Assembly: GCA_036268485.1 (NCBI GenBank)
Contig: DATAUC010000109.1
Coordinates: forward strand, 124,001-188,000
Source of the DNA: Bog-473 sp036268485
GTDB taxonomy: Bacteria > Actinomycetota > Acidimicrobiia > Acidimicrobiales > RAAP-2
Direction: 5' to 3'
Length of the DNA: 64,000 bases
Positions 32,409 to 40,145 of this stretch are shown here, one piece after another. Below the pieces are notes generated by a model, which worked only from the letters and a program-made list of their open reading frames with translations, was not told the origin of the DNA and made no database searches. Each line of letters begins with the position of its first letter. The first letter of the stretch is position 1. A program made the position numbers and the translations under genes.

Positions 32409-33380
32409 TCATTGTTCTGACCGCAGGGATCCGCCGACCGACACCAACGCGCCCGAGATCTTGCTCAGCTCGGCCGCAGGTGTGGCGTGGCTGAGCACGC
32501 TTGCCTCTTTGACCAGAAGTGCCTCGGCATCCACCAACAAAGCGAGACGCAGGAGAGCCGAAGCCTGCGGATACCCGTCGAGACCCGGCACGCCGCTGAG
32601 AGCGACTTCCGCCCGATCTACCGCGGCAGCCAGCTCGGCCAGATGCGCCGTTCGTCCGCGGGTGGCCCCCAGTACGGCTCCACGTACCGATGTCTGCCTG
32701 GGGGCACCGCTGCGCGCAATGGCGGTGGACCACGTGGCTGCGCTCTGGGTCATGGCCGGTTGGGCCGATGTCCCCGTCCAATGGCCGATCAACGGCTCGC
32801 CCGGAGCCAGACGTTGCGCCGACCAATTGGGGATCTGCATGGCCGCATGGACATCATCGCCAACCAGGGCAGGTCCGAGCAGCGGGGCAATCTCGGCGGT
32901 GCCTTCATCGAAGCTGACGTCGCCCAACTCCCTGATGCGAGCCGATGCCCGCTGGAGCTGCGTGACCAGCGCAGCAGATCGCACCAGGGTCGCGGCCCGG
33001 ATCACTGAAAATGACTGCACGTACAAGGTGAGTCCATCGACGATGTTCTGCTTGGCTTCCGTGTATCCGGGCAAAGGGGCCAGACCCGACACAGTGGCCA
33101 GGGCGGTCTCAATCGACGGGAGATCGAGCGTGATCTTGCGTCGCACCTTGGCCGCTGACACGTGACCGGCCTGCCAGGAGGACGCCACCTGCAGCCCGCT
33201 GACGAGCGTCGACTGGAGTGGCGAGAGATCCGACTCGACCGACTCGTACCAACTCTGTGCCGTGGCGGATGACGTGGGTTCCGCGGCCAGGACCGGGCCG
33301 CCCGACAGGCACAGGGCACCACAGGCGACGATCACCGCTGGCATCAACGAGCGGAGGCGGCGATGCGGCATCCGGTGCAT
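32409..33380 (-). CDS. Exported alpha-helical protein, unknown
   Basis: A 323-residue protein with a signal peptide (SLMPAVIVACGALCL, cleavage near VLAAEP). The mature region is alanine-rich and predicted helical. Two segments look alike: ALATVSGLAPLPGYTEA (about residue 100) and ALSGVPGLDGYPQA (about residue 265), each followed by a long aliphatic helix, suggesting an internal duplication. No catalytic motif is visible. It ends 20 bases from the convergent lipoprotein gene and starts 19 bases after the amidohydrolase stop on the same strand. Confidence 0.72.
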   Translation of the reverse strand: MHRMPHRRLRSLMPAVIVACGALCLSGGPVLAAEPTSSATAQSWYESVESDLSPLQSTLVSGLQVASSWQAGHVSAAKVRRKITLDLPSIETALATVSGLAPLPGYTEAKQNIVDGLTLYVQSFSVIRAATLVRSAALVTQLQRASARIRELGDVSFDEGTAEIAPLLGPALVGDDVHAAMQIPNWSAQRLAPGEPLIGHWTGTSAQPAMTQSAATWSTAIARSGAPRQTSVRGAVLGATRGRTAHLAELAAAVDRAEVALSGVPGLDGYPQASALLRLALLVDAEALLVKEASVLSHATPAAELSKISGALVSVGGSLRSEQ

Positions 33381-33399
33381 GCTACGAGTCGAAAGCGCG

Positions 33400-34650
33400 C
33401 TACGGCTGCTTGTAAATCTGGCCGTCTTTCATCACGAATCGGACGTCTTTGGTGACGGTGATGTCCTTCGACGGGTCACCGGGTACGGCGATGATGTCGG
33501 CCAGGTAGCCAGTCTGTAGACGGCCCAGGTCGTGCTCGCGTTCCACCAGTTCGGCGCTGGTCACCGTGGCGGCCTGCAGGGCCTGCATGGGCGTCATGCC
33601 GCGGTCCACCATGGCGATGAGTTCATTGGCCTGACTGCCGTGCGGGATGGCGGGTGCGTCGGATCCGCAAGCGATCTTGACGCCGGCTTGGAGGGCCTTG
33701 CCGAACATGCGGCGCGCTTGCGGAAAGACCTCGGCTGCCTTCTTCTGAAGGATGGGATGGATTCGATCCACCGCCATGTGGTCGCCCAATGCGGTGGTCC
33801 CAACCAGGAAGGTGCCGGTGTCGGCCATGAGCTTCACCGTGTCATCGGTGGCCAATGATCCGTGCTCGATGCAATCGACCCCGGCCGCCACGCAGGCACG
33901 AATGCCGGCATCACCGTGCGCATGGGCGGCCACCCGCAGTCCATTTCGGTGCGCTTCGTCGACGATGGCGGCCAACTCCTCGTCGGAGTACTGCTGGCAA
34001 CCGGCCGGCCCGGAGAACGACATCACGCCGCCGGAGGCGGATATCTTGATCAGCTTGGCGCCGTACTTGATCTGGTAGCGCACCGCTTTGCGCACCTCGG
34101 GCACGCCGTTGGCGATGCCCGATTCGACGCTCTGAGGCATGATGCCCGGGGCCAGACCCTGGAACATGGTTGGATCGAGGTGGCCGCCGGTCGGCGTGAT
34201 GGCATGGCCGGCCGGGAAGATGCGTGGGCCGGGAAACCATCCGTTGTCGACCCCTTTGGCCAGGTCCACGTCGAGCAGGAAGCCGGCGGTGTACACCATC
34301 AGGCCAAGATTGCGCACCGTGGTGAATCCGGCCATGAGGGTGGTGTTGCAGTTGACCACGCCCCGCAAGGTTCGGTAGACGGGCGAATCCTTCACGCCGT
34401 GCATGGGATCGGGCAGCCCATCGGGGCCGCCGGGACCACCGATGAGCATATTGAGTTCCATGTCCATCAACCCCGGCAGCAGGGTGACGTCGCCCAGGTT
34501 GACCGCTGTAGCCGGACTCGGGATGTCCGCCGGACCCGGATTCACCGCCACGATCTGGTTGCCGTCAATCACGATCACCGCAGGGGACCTAACCTCCCCG
34601 GTGCCGACATCGACCCAGCGATCTGCACGAAGCACGATCGGGTCACTCAT
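33400..34650 (-). CDS. Amidohydrolase-1 family protein lacking the first HxH
   Basis: A 416-residue imidazolonepropionase/prolidase-like amidohydrolase. It has the N-terminal beta-sandwich, the metal-bridging lysine region YGAKLIKISASGG, RVAAHAHGD, IEHGS and the catalytic aspartate in CGSDAP. The first metal motif, normally HxH after PGLID, reads PGLMDMELNML, so both histidines are replaced (E and N). The enzyme may bind one metal or act differently; such replacements may also define a subfamily. It is 12 bases downstream of an SDR gene and co-transcribed with it. Confidence 0.88.
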   Translation of the reverse strand: MSDPIVLRADRWVDVGTGEVRSPAVIVIDGNQIVAVNPGPADIPSPATAVNLGDVTLLPGLMDMELNMLIGGPGGPDGLPDPMHGVKDSPVYRTLRGVVNCNTTLMAGFTTVRNLGLMVYTAGFLLDVDLAKGVDNGWFPGPRIFPAGHAITPTGGHLDPTMFQGLAPGIMPQSVESGIANGVPEVRKAVRYQIKYGAKLIKISASGGVMSFSGPAGCQQYSDEELAAIVDEAHRNGLRVAAHAHGDAGIRACVAAGVDCIEHGSLATDDTVKLMADTGTFLVGTTALGDHMAVDRIHPILQKKAAEVFPQARRMFGKALQAGVKIACGSDAPAIPHGSQANELIAMVDRGMTPMQALQAATVTSAELVEREHDLGRLQTGYLADIIAVPGDPSKDITVTKDVRFVMKDGQIYKQP

Positions 34651-34662
34651 GGTGGGCTCCTC

Positions 34663-35406
34663 TCATAGGTACCAGCCGCCGTTCACACCCAGGAGCTGAC
34701 CGGTGATGTAGCCGGCGCCCTCCGAGCACAAGAACGCGCAGGCGGCGGCGATGTCGTCGGGCGTACCCGCTCGGCGTACTGGCGTCCGGGCAATGAGGGC
34801 GTCCATGTCGGCCACCACTCCCGAATCGACCGATCGGCGCATCATGGGCGTGTCGATGAATCCGGGCGGGATGGTGTTCACCGTGATCCCCTTCGGCGCG
34901 TACTCGACGGCCAAGGCCTTGGTCAGGGCGATGACCCCTCCCTTGGAGGCCACGTAGGACGCCATCCGGCTCGTCCCCGACTGCGCGCTGGAAGAAGAGA
35001 TGGTCACGATGCGTCCCCAGCCCCCGGCCACCATGTCGGGCACCGCCGCCTGCAAGCAATGGAAAGTGCCGGTCAGGTTCACTGACATCATGCGGCCCCA
35101 GTCTTCGGCGCTGATGTCCAGGAAGCTCTCGAACCGCTCTATCCCGGCGCTGGTCACCATGATCTCAATGGGACCTAACGACGCCCTGGCCTGGTCGAGC
35201 GCAGCGTCGACCGCACTCCGGTCGCTCACATCAACGTGGACCCCGATGGCAGTGCATCCGTCCGCCACGAGCGAGTCCGCCACCCGGACCGCCGCATCGC
35301 CGTCAATATCGAGGACTGCGACCTGGCGGTCATCGCGGGCGAGATGTCGGCAGATGGCCAGGCCCATGCCCGATCCGCCGCCGGTCACCACGGCCACCCG
35401 GCTCAC
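34663..35406 (-). CDS. SDR, FabG-like
   Basis: A 247-residue classical SDR with TGGGSGMG, TSAGIERFES, SSSSAQSG and YVASK motifs and C-terminal GQLLGVNGGWYL. It is the closest relative in the window of the SDR at 18252-18998. A near-consensus promoter (TTGACA-17-TAACAT, 35528 to 35500 on this strand) lies about 90 bases upstream, and the amidohydrolase gene follows after 12 bases. It probably oxidises a secondary alcohol or 3-hydroxyacyl-CoA. Confidence 0.92.
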   Translation of the reverse strand: MSRVAVVTGGGSGMGLAICRHLARDDRQVAVLDIDGDAAVRVADSLVADGCTAIGVHVDVSDRSAVDAALDQARASLGPIEIMVTSAGIERFESFLDISAEDWGRMMSVNLTGTFHCLQAAVPDMVAGGWGRIVTISSSSAQSGTSRMASYVASKGGVIALTKALAVEYAPKGITVNTIPPGFIDTPMMRRSVDSGVVADMDALIARTPVRRAGTPDDIAAACAFLCSEGAGYITGQLLGVNGGWYL

Positions 35407-35499
35407 CAGTTCACGAGCTCTCCGTTGACGATTCCCACCCCTTGTCCCTCCCCTGTCGCGACTCCTGCCAGCTGAGAAAGACGCCGGTAGAGTGGGCCG

Positions 35500-35528
35500 A
35501 TGTTAGGAATAGTGCACTTTCTTGTCAA
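35500..35528 (-). promoter_or_regulatory. Sigma-70-type promoter for the SDR-amidohydrolase operon
   Basis: On the minus strand TTGACA (35528-35523), a 17-base spacer and TAACAT (35505-35500) give a near-consensus promoter. The spacer contains the palindrome AGTGCACT (35511-35518), a possible operator. Transcription would start near 35493 and leave a leader of about 87 bases. Confidence 0.6.
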
Positions 35529-35568
35529 GTGTCCCTAGCGCTGTGCGATAGCTCAATATACGATTGAC

Positions 35569-35583
35569 GAGAATGTCATTTCC
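35569..35583 (+). promoter_or_regulatory. Dyad GAGAATGTCATTTCC, variant of the AATCATATT element
   Basis: Half-sites GAGAAT and ATTTCC flank GTC instead of CAT; both half-sites occur in the other three copies (7644, 40096, 50293). It lies 22 bases upstream of the LLM oxidoreductase start. The overlapping string TGACGAGAATGTCA (35566-35579) is also a TGAC-N6-GTCA dyad, so the site can be read two ways. Confidence 0.4.
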
Positions 35584-35605
35584 GAGCCAGTGAAGGAGCC
35601 TCGCC

Positions 35606-36571
35606 ATGCGGATCGGTCTTCAGGTCAGTGCCGACCGAGGTCGATATGCCACCAAGGTCGAGAAGCTCCAGGCTGACGCCCGCTGGGCCGATGAGGCCGG
35701 GCTCGACACCGTGTGGACGCCCCAAATCCCCGACGAGTTCGACGTCATGATGGCCGTCGCCCTTCTCGGCGCCGCCACCTCCAGCATTGAGGTGGGGACG
35801 TCCGTCGTACCGATACAGCCGCGCCACCCCGTGGTCCTGGCGCAACAAGCTCTCTCGGCGCAGGCTATCTGCGAGGGTCGTTTCACCCTGGGGCTCGGAG
35901 TCTCTCACCACTGGATCATTTCCGACATGCTCGGCTTGCCCTACGAGCGACAGGCCACCGCCATGCGCTGTTACCTCGACGTGCTCGACGGAGCCCTGAG
36001 CGGACCGGGTCTGGTTGAGGTCAACAATGAACTGTTCTCCATTCGCCAACCCTTTGACGTCACGGACATCACCCCGACGCCGGTGATGATCGCCGCCCTC
36101 GGTCCGGTCATGCTGCACCTGGCGGGCTCGCGGGCGGCCGGTACCGTCCTGTGGCTGGCGGATGAGCGGTCCATTGCGTCGCACGTGGTGCCTCAGATCA
36201 CCGCGGCGGCTGAGTCGGCCGGTCGTCCCGCCCCCCGCATCATGGCTGGCGTCCCCGTCTGTCTCTGCCGGCCGAGCGAAGTTGAGGCGGCCGTGGAGCG
36301 GACGAACCGCACCCTGAGCGAAGTCGTGGCCTCACCGAATTACGTGCGCCTGATGGAGCACGGCGACGCCAGCACGATCGGCGACGTGCTCATCTGTGGC
36401 GACGAAGCGGCCATGGAGGCCAAGCTGCGCCGATTTGCCGCCGCTGGCGTGACCGACCTCAACGCCCGCATCGTGACCCTCGGCGAGAGCCGGGACGAGA
36501 TCAAAGCGTCCGCCGAACGGACCAGAGAGTTCCTGGCTGCCGTGGCGCCGACGATGCGCCGGTTGGGCTGA
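35606..36571 (+). CDS. LLM-class F420-dependent oxidoreductase
   Basis: A 321-residue luciferase-like TIM-barrel oxidoreductase. The N-terminal MRIGLQVS strand, WADEAGLDTVWTPQ and the GRFTLGLGVSHHW region (about residue 92) are typical of F420-dependent members. Such enzymes reduce or oxidise substrates with coenzyme F420, a cofactor common in actinomycetes. GAAGGAG precedes the ATG. The gene is divergent from the SDR at 34663 and ends against a convergent TetR. Substrate unknown. Confidence 0.88.
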   Translation: MRIGLQVSADRGRYATKVEKLQADARWADEAGLDTVWTPQIPDEFDVMMAVALLGAATSSIEVGTSVVPIQPRHPVVLAQQALSAQAICEGRFTLGLGVSHHWIISDMLGLPYERQATAMRCYLDVLDGALSGPGLVEVNNELFSIRQPFDVTDITPTPVMIAALGPVMLHLAGSRAAGTVLWLADERSIASHVVPQITAAAESAGRPAPRIMAGVPVCLCRPSEVEAAVERTNRTLSEVVASPNYVRLMEHGDASTIGDVLICGDEAAMEAKLRRFAAAGVTDLNARIVTLGESRDEIKASAERTREFLAAVAPTMRRLG

Positions 36572-36585
36572 CCCTGGCCGACCGG

Positions 36586-36607
36586 ATCTCCGTTATTTGG
36601 CGGAGAT
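36586..36607. terminator. Hairpin between convergent genes
   Basis: ATCTCCG (36586-36592), an eight-base loop and CGGAGAT (36601-36607) form a perfect seven-pair stem between the LLM and TetR stop codons, overlapping the TetR stop. No T-run follows on either strand, so termination is plausible but unproven. Confidence 0.35.
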
Positions 36608-37300
36608 AACGATGCCGCTGGAGACGAAAGCCCACATCTGCTCGGCCCCGCGGGTGGCATCCCGCTCGGTGCCGCTGATGGTGGGCCCGTACGCCGCGTT
36701 GAACATGATGGTGGAGAGAATCATGCCCGTGTCCTCATCATGTTCCACCCCGGGTCGGACGACTCCGGCGCCGACCGCGTCGGCCAGAATGCCTTCGAGC
36801 AGCGACACCAGGGGAACGAAGGCACGGGCAGCCTCGGCCTGATGAGCGGTGAGCAGCTGGTGGCAGAACTCAGCCATGACGGGTGTGGGGTTGTTCTTGG
36901 AGGTCTTTCCACGCGGTGCGGGGAGACACATGCGGAAGTACTCGACCACGAAGCAGTGGAGCCGCTCAAACGGATCGCTCTTCTGCGACACCAAATCCTC
37001 GAGGCGCTCGGCCGTCGATCGGATGGCCTCGTCGAACAGGGCCAGCAGCAGCTCGTGCTTGCCGGCAAAGTATTGATAAAAGCTGCGCAGGGATTGACCC
37101 GAGCCGTCGACGACCTCCTGGACAGTGAACTCTTTGCCGCTTTCCGCACTGGACAGCAGTTCGAACCCGGCATCGAGGAATCGCTGCACACGGCCCTCGC
37201 TGCGCACCCGCGCCGAATCGAGCGAGCGGGCGACGGCCAGGTCCCGGCGCCGTACCGGCGCCTCCCCGGTGGGCGGGTTGGCTGACTGATCGGCGACCAT
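36593..37300 (-). CDS. TetR-family regulator
   Basis: A 235-residue regulator with its helix-turn-helix around FTVQEVVDGSGQSLRSFYQYF (residues about 58-78), preceded by an arginine-rich extension. The middle contains a helical ligand domain with ILADAVGAGVVRPG, a common TetR feature. It is divergent from the SnoaL-like gene and the split ACAD pair that follow, and probably regulates them. Matching strings TATTCGCAAT (37318) and ATTGCGAAATA (37461) sit at both ends of the intergenic region, in opposite orientation. Confidence 0.88.
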   Translation of the reverse strand: MVADQSANPPTGEAPVRRRDLAVARSLDSARVRSEGRVQRFLDAGFELLSSAESGKEFTVQEVVDGSGQSLRSFYQYFAGKHELLLALFDEAIRSTAERLEDLVSQKSDPFERLHCFVVEYFRMCLPAPRGKTSKNNPTPVMAEFCHQLLTAHQAEAARAFVPLVSLLEGILADAVGAGVVRPGVEHDEDTGMILSTIMFNAAYGPTISGTERDATRGAEQMWAFVSSGIVISAK

Positions 37301-37511
37301 GCGTGCAGTGTAGGGCGTATTCGCAATCGGAGAGCCGGACTCTCACCACCGGCGACAGGCCTGGTGGATTCGGGACAAGGGAGATTTCCCTGCGGGTAGA
37401 GGCGATCGGATCCCAAGGGGTAGAGTGGAATATCCAGCGTCGCCGTCCACCGCAAACCCAATTGCGAAATATGAGAAGGCTGTTATCGTCGGGTTCGTGG
37501 AGCAGTCGGAG

Positions 37512-37934
37512 ATGGCTGACATCATTGAGATCGAACAGTTGTTGGCCCGGTATGCCGTGGCCATGACCCGGGACGATGTTGAGGCCGTGGTCGAGGTGTT
37601 CACCCCCGACGGGACGTACAGCGCCTTCGGCGACACCTATCAACTGGCGGACTTCCCAACCCTGGTGGCCGCCGCCCCCAAGGGCCTCTTCATGACCGGC
37701 ACGCCTGATCTCGACATCGATGGTGATGCCGGCAGCGGCTTCCAGACCCTTTGTTTCGTCGACCAGACCAACCACCACATGCGCATCGGCTGGTACACCG
37801 ACACCTATCGCCGCACTGACTGCGGCTGGCGGCTGCAGACGCGGTCGATGACGTTCCTTCGACGCAGTGGCGAACGGGATGCCGGCAAGCCGCACGACCC
37901 CACTCGTCCCGGGCCAGCAGCCTCAGGGGGCTGA
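37512..37934 (+). CDS. SnoaL/NTF2-like protein
   Basis: A 140-residue NTF2-fold protein. The opening EIEQLLARYAVAMTRDDVEAVVEVFTPDG is the standard helix-strand start of SnoaL-like polyketide cyclases, steroid isomerases and dioxygenase small subunits; HHMRIGWYTDTYRR is a later strand. A catalytic role cannot be assigned. ATG 37512 is preferred (GGAG nine bases upstream); GTG 37497 is possible. It is followed after 11 bases by the ACAD pair. In steroid and terpenoid pathways such proteins act as isomerases or hydratases, a role to consider here. Confidence 0.8.
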   Translation: MADIIEIEQLLARYAVAMTRDDVEAVVEVFTPDGTYSAFGDTYQLADFPTLVAAAPKGLFMTGTPDLDIDGDAGSGFQTLCFVDQTNHHMRIGWYTDTYRRTDCGWRLQTRSMTFLRRSGERDAGKPHDPTRPGPAASGG

Positions 37935-37945
37935 ACCGGCACGCC

Positions 37946-39076
37946 ATGGATCTGCCACAGTTCAAGGCCGACGTCGACGCCTGGTTGGACGCCAATGGTC
38001 GTGATCTGGCCTGCACGTTTGACGGCATCGGGACGCTTGACCAACAGATGGACCAGCTGCGCAAGGTGATGCAGTTGGCCTATGACGCCGGTTTCATGCG
38101 TATGGGTTGGCCCGAGCGGGTGGGGGGCCTGGGCGGATCCAATCTCTTCCGGGCCTACTTCGGTGAAGCGCTGACCCGGCGCGACCTGGTCGAACCCGGT
38201 ATCTATTCCATGCCCGAGGTCCTGGCGCCGACCATGATCGACTTCGCTCCCCCTGAGTTGGCCGCTGACATGGTGCCCCGGTTGCTGCGCGGGGAGGAGA
38301 TCTGGTGTCAGGGATTTTCGGAGCCTGGGACCGGAAGCAACCTGTCATCACTCGCCTGTCGGGCCACCCGCACCGACGACGGCTGGCTCGTCACCGGGCA
38401 GAAGGTGTGGACCAGCCTGGCCCAGTACGCCGCCCGATGTGTGCTCTTGACCCGAACCGGCACCACCGAATCGGCTCACCGCGGCATCACCGCACTGTTC
38501 GTCGACATGGACAGCGCCGGCATCACAGTGCGCCCCATCGAAACGATGCATGGCGTGCCCGAGTTCTGCGAGGTGTTCTTCGACGAGGTCTTGGTCCCCT
38601 TCGATCGGCTTCTGGGCGACGTTGACCGCGGCTGGGCCATCGCCATGGACCTGCTCCCCTATGAGCGCAGCACCGCCCTGTGGCATCGTGCCGCCTTCCT
38701 GCAGCTCCGCCTCGAACAGCTGGTCGCAATCGCACCTCCGGGCGCGCTCGATCCGGCCGATATCGGCGAGGCGGTCCAATTGGTGATGGCCTTCCGGGCC
38801 AGGTCTCGGGGTACGCAGCGTCGACTGGCTGCAGGCGAGACGCTCGGATCGGAAACCTCCATCGACAAGGTGCTCCTCGCCACGGCGGAACAGGCGGTAT
38901 TCGATTTGGCACTCGAAGGACTGGGACCCTCCATCGCGAGCGGCGACGATCCCGAGAGCGCCCGCTGGCGAGCCGAATTTCTCTATTCGCGAGCGGCCAG
39001 CATCTACGGCGGCAGCGCCGAAATCCAGCGCAACATCATCGCCCGCCGCGTGCTCGACCTCGGTGACGAGCGCTGA
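37946..39076 (+). CDS. Acyl-CoA dehydrogenase, large (catalytic) subunit of a split pair
   Basis: A 376-residue ACAD. FAD-contact segment CQGFSEPGTGSNLSS (about residue 115), VTGQKVWTS, and C-terminal YGGSAEIQRNIIARRVL are present. The C-terminal loop has GGS where EGT would carry the usual catalytic Glu; LPYERS near residue 237 is the likely alternative base, as in the FadE26-type subunits of mycobacterial heteromeric ACADs. The stop shares a base with the next ACAD gene (TGATG). Together they probably form an alpha2beta2 enzyme for bulky acyl-CoAs. Confidence 0.9.
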   Translation: MDLPQFKADVDAWLDANGRDLACTFDGIGTLDQQMDQLRKVMQLAYDAGFMRMGWPERVGGLGGSNLFRAYFGEALTRRDLVEPGIYSMPEVLAPTMIDFAPPELAADMVPRLLRGEEIWCQGFSEPGTGSNLSSLACRATRTDDGWLVTGQKVWTSLAQYAARCVLLTRTGTTESAHRGITALFVDMDSAGITVRPIETMHGVPEFCEVFFDEVLVPFDRLLGDVDRGWAIAMDLLPYERSTALWHRAAFLQLRLEQLVAIAPPGALDPADIGEAVQLVMAFRARSRGTQRRLAAGETLGSETSIDKVLLATAEQAVFDLALEGLGPSIASGDDPESARWRAEFLYSRAASIYGGSAEIQRNIIARRVLDLGDER

Positions 39077-40038
39077 TGGAATCCCCCGACCTGGCGCTCT
39101 TCCGTCGCTCGGTCCAACAGGCGACCTCCACGGCCCGTGGAGCCGAACTCGATACCCGGCTGACCGACCTGGGGTGGTTGGACGCCGCGGTCGAGGACCG
39201 TTCCGCCGCCGTGTCCGTGATGTTCGAGAGCCAAGGTGCGTCGAACACCCATTCGAGCGCCTTGGACCAGCTGCTTGCTCTCACCATGGAACTCTCCCTG
39301 CCAGTCGGACAGGCGGCAGTGCTTCTGCCCGCCCTGCGCGACACTGCTGCGCCGGGCCGCATGGAGGCCGGACGGATTTCCGTGCGCGGCATCGGGAGCG
39401 ACGCCGTCGATCGCCGAGAACTGGCCGTAGTGCCGGTGTCGGATGGACCGGATCACCGTGCCGTCGCCGTGCCGCTGATGCAGCTTGAGCAGCGTCGGAT
39501 ATCCGGGCTCGATGCCGCGCTCGGCCTGCGCGAGATTTCGGGCGACATCCCCGCCGGTGCTGCCGAAGACCTCGGCCCCATCGACTGGGCTGAAGTGGTC
39601 GGCGTGGGACAACTCGCGTTGGGACATGAGCTGGTGGGCGCCGCACGCACCATGCTCGACCTGGCCCGCACGCACGCGCGCAATCGCCTGCAGTCCGGTC
39701 GACCCATTGCTTCCTTTCAGGCGGTACGCCATCGGCTGGCCGAAGGACTGGTCGCGGTTGAGGCGGCAGCCGCGCTCCTCGACGCGGCCTGGGACGAGCC
39801 CACTCCGGAGGTGGCCGCCATGGCCAAGGGCATGGCCGGACGGAGCGGTCGCACCATGGCTCGACACGCCCAACAGGTCCTGGCCGGAATCGGCTTCACG
39901 ACCGAGCATTCGCTCCATCTCATGGTCCGTCGAACCCTGGTGCTGGACCAGATGCTGGGGGCCAGTGCCGTCTTGACCCGGGTGCTGGGCGCCCAGGTCC
40001 TCGAGTACAAAGTTCTGCCGGCCACCTTCTCGCTCTGA
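39076..40038 (+). CDS. Acyl-CoA dehydrogenase-like, small subunit of a split pair
   Basis: A 320-residue ACAD-fold protein, shorter and more divergent than its partner. The C-terminal helical half is recognisable (HELVGAARTMLDLARTHARNRLQSGRPIASFQAVRHRLAEG), with RQFG-type FAD-pyrophosphate contact changed to RLQSG. The N-terminal half is eroded and no catalytic glutamate is visible. This matches the non-catalytic beta subunit of heteromeric ACADs (FadE27/FadE29-like). Its gene overlaps the large-subunit gene. After its stop there are 107 bases with an AATCATATT element before the ALDH. Confidence 0.87.
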   Translation: MESPDLALFRRSVQQATSTARGAELDTRLTDLGWLDAAVEDRSAAVSVMFESQGASNTHSSALDQLLALTMELSLPVGQAAVLLPALRDTAAPGRMEAGRISVRGIGSDAVDRRELAVVPVSDGPDHRAVAVPLMQLEQRRISGLDAALGLREISGDIPAGAAEDLGPIDWAEVVGVGQLALGHELVGAARTMLDLARTHARNRLQSGRPIASFQAVRHRLAEGLVAVEAAAALLDAAWDEPTPEVAAMAKGMAGRSGRTMARHAQQVLAGIGFTTEHSLHLMVRRTLVLDQMLGASAVLTRVLGAQVLEYKVLPATFSL

Positions 40039-40095
40039 CCCGCCGGTGGCCTTGGCCGAGGCTCAGGCCCGTCGATTATGCTCGTATCGGTTTTT

Positions 40096-40110
40096 GATAA
40101 TCATATTTCC
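40096..40110 (+). promoter_or_regulatory. AATCATATT element, copy at ALDH promoter (GATAATCATATTTCC)
   Basis: Shares the nine-base core AATCATATT with the sites at 7644 and 50293, in the same orientation relative to the downstream gene. It lies 35 bases before the ALDH start at 40146 in an otherwise GC-rich region. Its right half ATTTCC matches the reverse complement of GGAAAT in the 50293 copy. Confidence 0.55.
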
Positions 40111-40145
40111 GCTCCAGGAGAAACCGGGGCAGTCAGGGGTGGGCA

